Origin: Chitinophaga rhizosphaerae
GTDB lineage: Bacteria; Bacteroidota; Bacteroidia; Chitinophagales; Chitinophagaceae
Assembly (NCBI RefSeq): GCF_003958645.1
Contig: NZ_RXLO01000009.1
Location: 62,001-126,000, forward strand
Reading direction: 5' to 3'
DNA: 64,000 nucleotides
The position numbers and the translations under genes are program-made. A model generated the notes under the pieces. The model was not told where the DNA came from. It searched no databases and saw nothing but the letters and a program-made list of their open reading frames with translations. This document shows positions 33,159 to 42,065 of the stretch, one piece after another; within the stretch, counting starts at the first letter, position 1; every line of letters starts with the position of its first letter.

Positions 33159-34676
33159 ATGACAGTGCAAAAAACTTCAGCAGACCTTTACCAGGACTAT
33201 ACCGCCCGGATGCAGCAAATCGCAGATGTACGCAATTCCGTGTCCATCCTCGGATGGGACCAGGAAACCTACCTCCCCGAAAAAGGCGCGGAATTCCGCG
33301 GCCGCCAGATCACCACACTCAGCACCATCTCCCACGAACTGTCTACCGCCCCCGCCCTCGGCGATCTCCTGCAGGAACTGAAAAACCGCCAGGACCTCGA
33401 CGACGTGCAGCGCCGCAACGTGGAACTGTCTGCCGAAGACTTCGAAAAACAGCGGAAATATCCCGGTCCCTTCGTAGCCGAGCTCTCTACCGCCTCCAAC
33501 GCCGCCTATCATGCCTGGATCAAATCCCGCAAGGAAAAAGACTTTTCCGTGTTCGAACCGCTGCTGGCCAAAATGGTGGAACTGAAGAAAAAGGAGGCAG
33601 ACATCCTCGGATATACCGGCCACCCTTACGACGCGCTCCTCAATGAATACGAAAAAGGCGCCGACGTAGCCATGCTCGACGCCATCTTCCGGGACGTGCG
33701 CCAGTCGCTCCACCCCCTGCTGCAGCAAATTGCCCTCCAAACCCCGCCAGACAAGAAGTTCCTGAACCGGCTCTACCCCAAAGACCAGCAATGGCAATTC
33801 GGGATCGATATCCTCAAAGCCATGGGCTACGATTTCGGGGCGGGCAGGCAGGATGTGTCCGAACACCCTTTCACCACGAGCTTCAACCCGCTGGACGTCC
33901 GCGTGACCACGCGCATCGACGAGCAGGACCTCGGCAATATGACCTGGAGCTGCATCCACGAGGGCGGCCATGCCCTGTACGAACAGGGCTTGCCCGTGGA
34001 ACAGTATGGCCTTCCCTGCGGCGAAGCGGCCAGCCTGGGCATCCACGAATCGCAAAGCCGGCTCTGGGAGAACAATGTAGGCAGGAGCCTCATTTTCTGG
34101 CAGAAACATTACGGCCACCTGCAAGGGCTGTTCCGCGCCAACCTGCAAGCCGTTCCCATCATGGATTTCTATAAAGCCATCAACCAGGTGCAGCCCTCGC
34201 TGATCCGTACCGAAGCCGATGAGCTCACCTACCATTTCCATATCATGATCCGATACGAGATCGAAAAGGGGCTGATCGGCGGGGAATTGCGGACCAAAGA
34301 CCTCCGCGACATCTGGAACCAATACTATCTCGATTTCCTCAACGTGAAAGTGACGGACGATATGCACGGGGTCCTGCAAGACATTCACTGGAGCCACGGC
34401 GCCTTCGGATACTTCCCTACGTATTCGCTCGGCAGTTTTTATGCGGCGCAGTTCTTTTCCGCCGCCCGCAAGCAGATCACGGGGCTGGACAATGCCATCG
34501 CCGACGGCCGGTACAACGGGCTGCTGCTTTGGTTGCGGGACAATATCCACCGTCACGGCAGGTATTACACTTCCAACGAGTTATGTGAAAAAGTGACGGG
34601 CGAGAAGCTCAATTTCAAACATTTCATGGCGTACGCGCAGGAGAAATACGGGAAGATGTATAATCTGGGGGCGTGA
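33159..34676 (+). CDS. Carboxypeptidase, peptidase family M32
   Basis: A zinc-dependent carboxypeptidase of 505 aa, the usual size of thermostable carboxypeptidase 1-type enzymes. The HEXXH zinc motif is IHEGGHALYEQG (near residue 266), with the downstream GIHESQSRLWEN third-ligand region. Other M32 marks are SILGWDQETYLPEKG, DVRVTTRID and the C-terminal IHWSHGAFGYFPTYSLG. There is no signal peptide, so it is cytoplasmic. It has a consensus promoter and ends at a bidirectional terminator (34729-34763), so it is a single-gene unit. Confidence 0.95.
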   Translation: MTVQKTSADLYQDYTARMQQIADVRNSVSILGWDQETYLPEKGAEFRGRQITTLSTISHELSTAPALGDLLQELKNRQDLDDVQRRNVELSAEDFEKQRKYPGPFVAELSTASNAAYHAWIKSRKEKDFSVFEPLLAKMVELKKKEADILGYTGHPYDALLNEYEKGADVAMLDAIFRDVRQSLHPLLQQIALQTPPDKKFLNRLYPKDQQWQFGIDILKAMGYDFGAGRQDVSEHPFTTSFNPLDVRVTTRIDEQDLGNMTWSCIHEGGHALYEQGLPVEQYGLPCGEAASLGIHESQSRLWENNVGRSLIFWQKHYGHLQGLFRANLQAVPIMDFYKAINQVQPSLIRTEADELTYHFHIMIRYEIEKGLIGGELRTKDLRDIWNQYYLDFLNVKVTDDMHGVLQDIHWSHGAFGYFPTYSLGSFYAAQFFSAARKQITGLDNAIADGRYNGLLLWLRDNIHRHGRYYTSNELCEKVTGEKLNFKHFMAYAQEKYGKMYNLGA

Positions 34677-34728
34677 AATTCCTTCCGGAAGTAAACAGGA
34701 TCATTCAAATCATCATTCCGATAGATTA

Positions 34729-34763
34729 AAAAAGGGGCACTTCAATATGAAGTGCCCCTTTTT
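34729..34763. terminator. Bidirectional rho-independent terminator
   Basis: A perfect 16-bp stem (34729-34744 with 34748-34763; GC core GGGGCACTTCA) with a 3-nt loop has A5 on the left arm and T5 on the right. It therefore works for both the M32 gene and the convergent rhodanese-thioredoxin gene. Confidence 0.88.
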
Positions 34764-34766
34764 CAT

Positions 34767-35444
34767 TTATTTCATCGCTTTGCGGAATTCTTCCGGTGTT
34801 ACGGTCCCGGATTTCCGCCAGACTTCCTTGCCATTCCTGTACAGGATGAAAGTGGGCAATTCGGTGGCGTTGATGGATTTCATGACATCGGTGTCGTTTC
34901 CGCCGTCGACGTTCAGTATTTTGATTTTCTTTTCTTCGGTGAACTGTTTCACGACGGGCGCCATTTTGCGGCAGGGCGGGCACCATTCGGCGCCAACGTC
35001 TACAAGGATCCACTGGCTGCCGGAGATGGCCTGTTCGTAATGGTCCATACGCATTTGCGGGACTTTTTCGCCCCCGGCGATGGGCTTGCTTTCGGCTCTC
35101 CAGGCGTTGATGCCGCCGGAAAGGTCGGTCACGTCCTTGAAACCGTTATCTGCCAGCCATTTGGCTGCAGCGCCGCTCCGGCCGCCAACGAGGCAGTATA
35201 CGAATACGGGTTTGGATTTGTCGAGGGATTTGACGCGATGGGCGAATTCTTCCTTGTTGGTAAAATCGGCCTGGAGCGCGTTGGGCAGGTGGCCGGTCTT
35301 GAATTCCCTGGCGGTGCGGACGTCGAGCAGCTGAACGTCTGTCCGGCGGAGGCCTTTTTCAAACATATCGGCCGAAACGGTCTGTTGGGCGTTGGCAAAG
35401 GTTACGCTACAGAGCAAAGCGGCAATGGCTATGAAATTTTTCAT
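34767..35444 (-). CDS. Exported rhodanese-thioredoxin fusion protein (intact copy)
   Basis: A 225-aa periplasmic protein: signal peptide (residues 1-19, ending FANA), a rhodanese domain with its Cys84 in VYCLVGGRSG, and a thioredoxin domain with C155-P-P-C158 (AEWCPPCRK) and the cis-proline in ELPTFILY (P197). It probably handles thiol or disulfide exchange in the envelope; the sulfur substrate is unknown. Residues 1-191 and the upstream region lie in one copy of an 822-bp tandem duplication (34873-35694); only the last 34 residues are unique. A near-match -7 box (TATCTTTA) lies at 35483-35490. The gene ends at a strong terminator. Confidence 0.92.
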   Translation of the reverse strand: MKNFIAIAALLCSVTFANAQQTVSADMFEKGLRRTDVQLLDVRTAREFKTGHLPNALQADFTNKEEFAHRVKSLDKSKPVFVYCLVGGRSGAAAKWLADNGFKDVTDLSGGINAWRAESKPIAGGEKVPQMRMDHYEQAISGSQWILVDVGAEWCPPCRKMAPVVKQFTEEKKIKILNVDGGNDTDVMKSINATELPTFILYRNGKEVWRKSGTVTPEEFRKAMK

Positions 35445-35482
35445 CGGTTTCCTTGATTGTTTTGTCTTTAACGGCTAATCCA

Positions 35483-35490
35483 TAAAGATA
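35483..35490 (-). promoter_or_regulatory. Putative promoter, -7 box TATCTTTA, of the rhodanese-thioredoxin gene (duplicated at 36305-36312)
   Basis: The + strand reads TAAAGATA, one base from TAnnTTTG on the minus strand, 39 bp upstream of the ATG. The same box is present in copy B at 36305-36312, so both copies may be transcribed. Confidence 0.4.
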
Positions 35491-35508
35491 CACAATCTGC
35501 AGGAAACG

Positions 35509-35694
35509 TTACGACCGGCGGCGGCCTACGCTGTCGAGCTTCCGGAAATTGATGAACACTTCCCTGCCTGACCTTGCGGGATGCGAGTTATAGCAGGGGG
35601 CAAAGGTTTTGAAAGCGAAATACGGTTCGAACATCCTGCGGTAAACCTTGATGCCGCCGCCGAACGGGGGGCCGGGCTCGTCGAACTCGCGGTT
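35509..35694 (-). pseudogene. 3' fragment of the TPMT-like methyltransferase gene (duplication remnant)
   Basis: The last 61 or so codons of the methyltransferase (from NREFDEPGPPFGGG to the stop) are repeated here without the catalytic part. In frame, the reading runs back across the junction into an antisense-free but unrelated frame of the rhodanese copy, giving a chimeric open frame from 35835. It has no sensible start and is taken as a non-functional remnant. Confidence 0.8.
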
Positions 35695-36266
35695 ATGGAT
35701 TTCATGACATCGGTGTCGTTTCCGCCGTCGACGTTCAGTATTTTGATTTTCTTTTCTTCGGTGAACTGTTTCACGACGGGCGCCATTTTGCGGCAGGGCG
35801 GGCACCATTCGGCGCCAACGTCTACAAGGATCCACTGGCTGCCGGAGATGGCCTGTTCGTAATGGTCCATACGCATTTGCGGGACTTTTTCGCCCCCGGC
35901 GATGGGCTTGCTTTCGGCTCTCCAGGCGTTGATGCCGCCGGAAAGGTCGGTCACGTCCTTGAAACCGTTATCTGCCAGCCATTTGGCTGCAGCGCCGCTC
36001 CGGCCGCCAACGAGGCAGTATACGAATACGGGTTTGGATTTGTCGAGGGATTTGACGCGATGGGCGAATTCTTCCTTGTTGGTAAAATCGGCCTGGAGCG
36101 CGTTGGGCAGGTGGCCGGTCTTGAATTCCCTGGCGGTGCGGACGTCGAGCAGCTGAACGTCTGTCCGGCGGAGGCCTTTTTCAAACATATCGGCCGAAAC
36201 GGTCTGTTGGGCGTTGGCAAAGGTTACGCTACAGAGCAAAGCGGCAATGGCTATGAAATTTTTCAT
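35526..36266 (-). pseudogene. Truncated rhodanese-thioredoxin copy fused to an out-of-frame methyltransferase tail
   Basis: The reading frame gives residues 1-191 of the rhodanese-thioredoxin protein identically (signal peptide, rhodanese Cys84, CPPC), then crosses the duplication junction at 35694/35695 and ends with 55 residues read from the methyltransferase in a wrong frame (TASSTSPAPRSAAASRF onwards). The thioredoxin cis-proline, last strands and helix are lost, so that domain should not fold. The rhodanese part could still be made and exported, because its promoter and signal peptide are duplicated. It is called a pseudogene for the broken domain. Confidence 0.8.
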
Positions 36267-36516
36267 CGGTTTCCTTGATTGTTTTGTCTTTAACGGCTAA
36301 TCCATAAAGATACACAATCTGCAGGAAACGTTACGACCGGCGGCGGCCTACGCTGTCGAGCTTCCGGAAATTGATGAACACTTCCCTGCCTGACCTTGCG
36401 GGATGCGAGTTATAGCAGGGGGCAAAGGTTTTGAAAGCGAAATACGGTTCGAACATCCTGCGGTAAACCTTGATGCCGCCGCCGAACGGGGGGCCGGGCT
36501 CGTCGAACTCGCGGTT
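35695..36516. repeat. 822-bp direct tandem duplication, copy B
   Basis: Second copy of the unit at 34873-35694, immediately adjacent. It ends inside the intact methyltransferase gene (after the bases GCGGTT at 36511-36516) and begins at the junction 35694/35695 inside the truncated rhodanese-thioredoxin frame. Confidence 0.9.
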
Positions 36517-36942
36517 GAAGAGCACCCCGACGAGGCGGCCTTCTTCCCAGAGGAGGTCGTACATATGCCGCGCGTAGGCTTGCCGGAGGGCCGGGTCCAG
36601 CGCGCAAAGGAAGGTTTGCTCCACGATCAGGTCGTACTCCGCCTCATGCTCGAAGAAATCCCCCGTTTCGAATTTGATCCCGGTCCCGGAGAATTTCTGC
36701 TTCAAACGGTCGATGATCACGGAAGAAATATCCAGCACCGTAATATCGCGGAACCCACTGTCCCACAAATACTTGGCTTCATAACTGTTGCCACCGCCCG
36801 GGATGAGCACCCGGAGGTTCTTGTTGGGCAGCTGGTCGAAATAGTCCCGCAAAGGGGGTGATACGGTTCCCATGTCCCATTCGGTTTCCCCGCGCTCATA
36901 GCGCGCATTCCAATAAGCTTTATCCAATTCAGCCATATCCAT
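36331..36942 (-). CDS. TPMT-like SAM-dependent methyltransferase
   Basis: A 203-aa class I methyltransferase resembling the thiopurine methyltransferase family. The SAM site is visible as RVLIPGGGNSYEAKYLWDSG, followed by the acidic ITVLDISSVIIDRLK and the EYDLIVEQTFLCAL motif typical of this family. Substrate is unknown; relatives act on sulfur, selenium or halide compounds. The start may be this ATG or one two codons later (MAELDKAY). Its 3' end (36331-36516) lies in copy B of the 822-bp duplication. It is followed on the same strand by the rhodanese-thioredoxin copies, so sulfur chemistry may link them, which is inference. Confidence 0.88.
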   Translation of the reverse strand: MDMAELDKAYWNARYERGETEWDMGTVSPPLRDYFDQLPNKNLRVLIPGGGNSYEAKYLWDSGFRDITVLDISSVIIDRLKQKFSGTGIKFETGDFFEHEAEYDLIVEQTFLCALDPALRQAYARHMYDLLWEEGRLVGVLFNREFDEPGPPFGGGIKVYRRMFEPYFAFKTFAPCYNSHPARSGREVFINFRKLDSVGRRRS

Positions 36943-37139
36943 TTGGTTTGGAATCCGGACGTAAATTCAAGTAAATGTACTTCTTACACATCCGTTACGG
37001 GGGCAAATAAATAATTAATCGCTTAACACGATGAAAACATAATGTTAATATAAACAGATAATTCTTTTTTAAATATTATTTTTACCTCTTTGACACAAAA
37101 GCCCCGAGCGGGTTATACCTCCAATTTTCGGGTAAACCT

Positions 37140-40100
37140 ATGATCAACCGACGCCAACTGAAAAACCATATTGCGGCCGTATGCTGCTGCCTGACCATTC
37201 TCTGTTCGTTCACGGCCCGTGCACAACAAGCCTCGTTTTCCGCCGACGTTACCGCCGGCTGCGCACCGCTGACCGTTTCCTTCACCAATACTTCCGACGC
37301 CGGCGCCACCTGGGACTGGGATTTCCAGCTGGGCGCGCATTCCACCAACCAGCACGCTTCCAAGGTATTTACCGCGCCCGGAACCTATCACGTCCGGTTA
37401 ACGGCCACGTACCCCGGCGGCACCCGCACGGCCACGCAAACCATCACGGTGTACCAGAACCCCGTGCCCAGGTTCTCCGCCACGCCACTGTCGGGCTGCA
37501 CGCCCATGGCCGTCCGGTTCACCGACGCTTCCGCTCCCGGATCGGGCACCATCCGCTCCATCACCTGGGATTTCGGCGACGGCAACTCCGCTTCCGGGGC
37601 CGATGTTTCCCATACCTTCAACGTCAACGGCGCCTTCTCCATCTCCACCATCGTGGAAAACAGCTTCGGCTGCAAGGAAGGCCTCACCTTGCCCCAATAT
37701 ATCCGCGTGGGCAGCACACCGCAGATCGATTTCGTGTCTGACGTGCAGACTTCCTGCACCACGCCCCTCACCGTCAACTTCCGCAGCAGCGGGCCCGGCG
37801 GGCTGACCTATGCCTGGGATTTCGGGGACCCGGCCTCCGGCACCGCCAACACTTCCGCCGCGCAACACCCCTCGCACACCTACGCCAACGAAGGCAGCTA
37901 CACCGTCACGCTGCGGGCCCGCACGCCCGAAGGTTGCGAGAACACCGTTTCCAAAACGGCGTTCGTAGTGATCCAGCGCACGCGGACAGACTTCGTGGTA
38001 GACGGCACCGCCTGTATCGGCGCGCCCACCCGCTTCCGGAACACCACCTCGCCGAATCCCACCCTTTCCAGCTGGACTTTCCCGGACGGGAGCACATCTT
38101 CCGGCAGGGACGCCTCTTTTAGTTTTACGGCGCCCGGAACGTACAGCATTACGCTGACGTCTGGCAGGCCGGGCTGCCTCGAAACCGTCACCAAAGCGGT
38201 TACCGTACATCCAAGGCCCGCGGCGGGTTTCACGGCAACGCCCAGGACCAGTTGCGCCGCACCGTTCGATGTGCAGTTTACCTCCACCTCTACCGGGGCA
38301 TCTACCTACCAATGGACATTCGGCGACGGCACCACCGGCACCGGCCCTTCCCCGCTACATACCTACAATAACTTCGGCCAGTTCGACGTAACGCTCGACG
38401 TTTCCAATGCAGCTGGCTGTACCGACCGGCTTTCCTTGAACGATTTCATCATCGCCGAGCGGCCGCAGGCGGTGATCGACGTGCCGGACCCCGAGGGCTG
38501 TATCCCCCACACTGCCGCATTCAGCGCCCGGTTGCTGACGGCCGGCGTCATTACCGGCTACCAGTGGGATTTCGGGGACCCGGCTTCCGGCGCCGCCAAC
38601 ACCTCTACCTCGCCCAACCCATCGCACACCTATAATAACGAAGGCGCCTATACGGTACGCCTGGTGCTCATGGTGAACGGGACCTGCCGGGTAGATCTGC
38701 AAACCACCGCCCGGGCTGGCCGCATCCCGGTCGTGGCGTTCGACGCGGCCCCGAAAGCGCCCTGCCAAAGGGACCCGGTGAGCTTCACCAACCTTTCCCA
38801 GCCCCGCGGCACCGAATGGGAATGGGTATTGCCGGAAGACGGCGGGATGATCCTGCGCACCGAAAACCCCGTGTACCGGTTCCGCAACCTCGGCCTGCAC
38901 GATGTAACCCTCACCGTTAACAACTTCGGTTGCCGCCGCACGCTCACCAAGCCCGATTTCATCCGCATCCTCCCGCCCATCGCCAATTTCGGGATGAGCA
39001 ACCCCTGCTCCGATAAAATGCGCGTAACGTTCACCGACCTCTCCGACTTCGGCCCCATTCCCGGAACGCCGCGGTTCTGGAGATGGGAATTCGGCGACGG
39101 AAACACATCCACCGATCAATCGCCCACACATGTTTACGCTACGCCCGGCACGTACAGCGTCCGGCTGGTCGTAACCGACGGGAATTGCGAATCGGAAATG
39201 ACGCAGGTGGCAGACATTATCGACGAGCGGCCCGTCATCAGCGCTGCTCCGGCAGTCTGCGCCGCCAATCCGCTCGTGTTCTCTCGCAGCAATGTGGACG
39301 AAAACAATATCGTTCGCTGGGAATGGAACTGGGGAGACGGGACTTATGCGCCGGTTGGCGGCAACAATATCGCCAAGGTTTTCTCGCAACCTGGGCGCTA
39401 TAACGTAGTGCTGACCGTGACCGACCGCAATAACTGCGTGACTTCGTCTAACGTGCTCGACATCCAGGTGAATGGTTCCACTGCGGATTTTGCGGTGACG
39501 GGCCGGCGTTGCGAGGGAGACGAGCAAACGTTCAACGATGCGTCCACTTCCTTCCACGGCCATGCGATCGAAAGCTGGACCTGGAATTTCGGGGACGGGA
39601 CGGCGGATGAAACCGTGACAGCCAAACCCACCAATTACAAACACGCTTTCGCATCCAGCGGCACTTTCAACGTGGTGCTCCAGGTGAAAGACCAGGCCGG
39701 CTGCCTCACTTCGATTTCGCGGCCGGTAACCGTGCGCGACGTGGAAGCTGGGTTCCAGGCGCCGGCACAGGTTGCCTGCAAGAATACCGGGTTCCAGTTC
39801 AGCAATACCTCAACCGGCACCAATCTCACATATGCTTGGGATTTCGGGGATAACTCCTCCTCTACCGACCGCCATCCGCTGAAAACGTTTACCACCGCCG
39901 GTATTTACACCGTAAAACTGACGGTAACGGACGATGAAGGATGTACATCCACCGAAACCAAAAACCAGTTCATCACCGTCCCTGATCCGCAGGCGAAATT
40001 CACCGTTCCGGGACAGGTGGCGCAGTGCCCGCCGGCCCTCGTTTCGCCCGATAACCAAAGTACCGGTTACGCTCGCGCCGTATGGGAATTCGGGGACAAC

Positions 40101-41996
40101 AGCCGCTCCAACCTCGACGAGCCCGATCACGTGTATAATCTTCCCGGCAACTATACCATTACCCTGAACGTGTATTCCGCCGGCGATTGCGTGAGCACTA
40201 CCACGCAGGATATCTTCATCGAAGGCCCCATCGGCACCAAGACCATCACTCATAAAATCGGTTGCGCACCGCATACCACCTCCTTCAGCGCCAGTTCGCC
40301 AAACACCGCCAAATACACCTGGGACATGGACAACGGCACCGTGACCACCACCAATACCAATACTTTCTCCTACGAATACACGCAGCCCGGCGTTTACTAT
40401 CCCCGTGTGGTGCTGGAAGACGCGAAAGGATGCAAAGTGCCCGCACAGGGCCTGCCCGACAGCATCGTGGTAGACAGGGCCACGGCCGGCTTCACCATGA
40501 GCACGCTCGCGGCCTGCGACCAGGCCGATGTGCTGTTCACCAATGCTTCCACATCCCTGTCTGCCGAACGCCATGGCGATGCCATGCAATACCGCTGGGA
40601 TTTCGGGGTGGATGCAAGAACGGACGACGTGAGCACCGACGAACACCCGCGTTTCGCCTACACCGGCGCGGCCGACTACCGCGTTAAACTTTTGGCCATT
40701 ACCCGGTATGGTTGCGAGGATTCCGCTTTCCTGACATTGAAGATCGACCCGAAACCCGAAGCCGCCATTGCGCCGGCAGGCCCCGTTTGCGTGAATGAGC
40801 CTGTGCAGTTCTCCGGCTCCGAGAACCGCGGGCTGCCCGCCACCAGCTGGACGTGGACGGTAGACGGCCAACCCGGCAACAGCCCTTCCCTGCCCCCGCG
40901 CCTCGTTTACCAGCAGGCCGGCTTGCACGACGTCAGCCTCGTGATCCGTAATTCCGAAGGCACCTGTCCAGACACGGCGGAATTCAGGCTGGTGGTGAAC
41001 CCGCTGCCTTCGCTCGCGGTAACGCCCCGCCAGGCGCTCGTTTGCGAAGGCCAATCCCTGCAAGTCATCAGCAACGGCGGGCCTGCGCAATACAACTGGA
41101 CGCCTTACAATATTTCCAGCGCCACAGCCGAGAACCCCGTGATCAGTCCGGTGCTGGACACCCTTTACCGCGTGTCCGCCGTCAACCAGTACGGCTGCCG
41201 CGCGGTCGATTCCCTTCGCGTCCGCGTATCGCATCCTTTCACGGTCAATGCCTCCAACGCCGAGATCTGCGAAGGCAAACAAACCCGCCTCCGCGCCACC
41301 GGGGCCGTCCGCTACCGCTGGATCCCCGCAGACGGATTGAGCGACGCCGGCCTCCAGGACCCCGTGGCCACACCGCAAGCCACCACGCAATACCGGGTGG
41401 TGGGGTATGGCAACGACGCCTGTTTTACCGATACCGCCCGCGTGACCGTAACCGTGCACCAACCGCCTGTGATCACCGTTCCGCAGACCCTGAACGTTCC
41501 CAGCGGCACCGTGATGCCCGCGCCGGTGACCGGCAGCCCGGATATCATCACCTGGGCCTGGTATCCCGAGAAATGGCTCAGCTGCTACGACTGTCCGCAG
41601 CCGGAAATGCAGACGCAGGGGCTTGTCACCTACCAGATCACCGCCACCAACGTGTACGGCTGCCAGTCGACCGTTCTGCTGCCCGTAAAACTGTTCTGTT
41701 CCGGAAGTACTGCGTTCATTCCCAATACTTTCACGCCGAACGGCGACGGCCAGAACGATATTTTCTATGTGCGCGGCCGCGGCGTGAGGGCCATTAAATC
41801 GTTCCGGGTGTTCAACCGCTGGGGGCAACTCGTGTTCGAACGGGCGAATTGCCAGTCGGACGATCCGGGATGCGGATGGGACGGGCGTTTCGCCGGACAA
41901 GCCCTTCCTCCGGACGTATTCGTTTACTATGCGGAAATCGTGTGCGACAGCGGGGAGCCCATGACCCTCAAAGGAAATGTGACTTTACTGAGATAG
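37140..41996 (+). CDS. Giant PKD-repeat protein with T9SS type B sorting domain
   Basis: A predicted cell-surface protein of 1618 aa. The signal peptide ends near residue 28 (FTARAQ). At least 13 PKD-like repeats follow, marked by Trp-Asp-Phe-Gly-Asp variants (ITWDFGDGN, YQWTFGDGT, WRWEFGDGN, YAWDFGDNS). Residues about 1280-1500 are beta-rich modules of other type. The C-terminal domain starts IPNTFTPNGDGQNDIFYV and ends MTLKGNVTLLR, the type B gliding-motility sorting signal. This fits adhesins or motility filaments of the SprB kind, but the ligand is unknown. The PorP/SprF gene at 44908 is the likely secretion partner. The 143 bp upstream of the start are AT-rich and hold no clear promoter. 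Confidence 0.9.
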   Translation: MINRRQLKNHIAAVCCCLTILCSFTARAQQASFSADVTAGCAPLTVSFTNTSDAGATWDWDFQLGAHSTNQHASKVFTAPGTYHVRLTATYPGGTRTATQTITVYQNPVPRFSATPLSGCTPMAVRFTDASAPGSGTIRSITWDFGDGNSASGADVSHTFNVNGAFSISTIVENSFGCKEGLTLPQYIRVGSTPQIDFVSDVQTSCTTPLTVNFRSSGPGGLTYAWDFGDPASGTANTSAAQHPSHTYANEGSYTVTLRARTPEGCENTVSKTAFVVIQRTRTDFVVDGTACIGAPTRFRNTTSPNPTLSSWTFPDGSTSSGRDASFSFTAPGTYSITLTSGRPGCLETVTKAVTVHPRPAAGFTATPRTSCAAPFDVQFTSTSTGASTYQWTFGDGTTGTGPSPLHTYNNFGQFDVTLDVSNAAGCTDRLSLNDFIIAERPQAVIDVPDPEGCIPHTAAFSARLLTAGVITGYQWDFGDPASGAANTSTSPNPSHTYNNEGAYTVRLVLMVNGTCRVDLQTTARAGRIPVVAFDAAPKAPCQRDPVSFTNLSQPRGTEWEWVLPEDGGMILRTENPVYRFRNLGLHDVTLTVNNFGCRRTLTKPDFIRILPPIANFGMSNPCSDKMRVTFTDLSDFGPIPGTPRFWRWEFGDGNTSTDQSPTHVYATPGTYSVRLVVTDGNCESEMTQVADIIDERPVISAAPAVCAANPLVFSRSNVDENNIVRWEWNWGDGTYAPVGGNNIAKVFSQPGRYNVVLTVTDRNNCVTSSNVLDIQVNGSTADFAVTGRRCEGDEQTFNDASTSFHGHAIESWTWNFGDGTADETVTAKPTNYKHAFASSGTFNVVLQVKDQAGCLTSISRPVTVRDVEAGFQAPAQVACKNTGFQFSNTSTGTNLTYAWDFGDNSSSTDRHPLKTFTTAGIYTVKLTVTDDEGCTSTETKNQFITVPDPQAKFTVPGQVAQCPPALVSPDNQSTGYARAVWEFGDNSRSNLDEPDHVYNLPGNYTITLNVYSAGDCVSTTTQDIFIEGPIGTKTITHKIGCAPHTTSFSASSPNTAKYTWDMDNGTVTTTNTNTFSYEYTQPGVYYPRVVLEDAKGCKVPAQGLPDSIVVDRATAGFTMSTLAACDQADVLFTNASTSLSAERHGDAMQYRWDFGVDARTDDVSTDEHPRFAYTGAADYRVKLLAITRYGCEDSAFLTLKIDPKPEAAIAPAGPVCVNEPVQFSGSENRGLPATSWTWTVDGQPGNSPSLPPRLVYQQAGLHDVSLVIRNSEGTCPDTAEFRLVVNPLPSLAVTPRQALVCEGQSLQVISNGGPAQYNWTPYNISSATAENPVISPVLDTLYRVSAVNQYGCRAVDSLRVRVSHPFTVNASNAEICEGKQTRLRATGAVRYRWIPADGLSDAGLQDPVATPQATTQYRVVGYGNDACFTDTARVTVTVHQPPVITVPQTLNVPSGTVMPAPVTGSPDIITWAWYPEKWLSCYDCPQPEMQTQGLVTYQITATNVYGCQSTVLLPVKLFCSGSTAFIPNTFTPNGDGQNDIFYVRGRGVRAIKSFRVFNRWGQLVFERANCQSDDPGCGWDGRFAGQALPPDVFVYYAEIVCDSGEPMTLKGNVTLLR
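37815..37913 (+). repeat. Internal PKD repeat, copy 1 (WDFGDPASG type)
   Basis: 33 codons starting at WDFGDPASG match a second copy at 38565-38663 with 25 of 33 residues the same, including HPSHTY/NPSHTY and NEG-x-YTV. Other PKD repeats in the protein are far less alike, so this pair is a younger internal duplication. Confidence 0.7.
38565..38663 (+). repeat. Internal PKD repeat, copy 2 (WDFGDPASG type)
   Basis: Partner of the repeat at 37815-37913, 750 bp downstream in the same gene. Confidence 0.7.
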
Positions 41997-42065
41997 GGGA
42001 ATTGGAAAAAATATAATAAATTTGTATAATCCATAAACCTATACTTTCCCATATCCTGTGAAAAA

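Larger units (their letters stand above)
34873..35694. repeat. 822-bp direct tandem duplication, copy A
   Basis: Bases 34873-35694 are repeated directly at 35695-36516, a constant offset of 822 bp. Reading them side by side I saw no differences, in coding or non-coding parts. This copy holds the 5' 85% of the intact rhodanese-thioredoxin gene, its promoter region and the 3' end of the methyltransferase gene. Confidence 0.9.

Noticed and set aside
33177..34556. A 459-codon open frame antisense to the M32 carboxypeptidase
   Set aside because: The sense strand has HEXXH and full family similarity; the antisense product shows no recognisable domain.
35509..35835. A chimeric 108-codon frame across the duplication junction ending in methyltransferase sequence
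   Set aside because: Its first half is an out-of-frame reading of the rhodanese-thioredoxin gene, so a functional product is not credible; only the remnant is annotated.
37260..41700. PKD repeats considered as a CRISPR-like or mobile repeat array
   Set aside because: The repeats are protein-coding, in frame, irregular in length and diverged; there are no uniform repeat-spacer units.
39810..41900. A 696-codon open frame antisense to the 1618-aa PKD protein
   Set aside because: Long antisense frames are common opposite GC-biased repeats; the sense frame carries signal peptide, PKD repeats and sorting domain, the antisense none.
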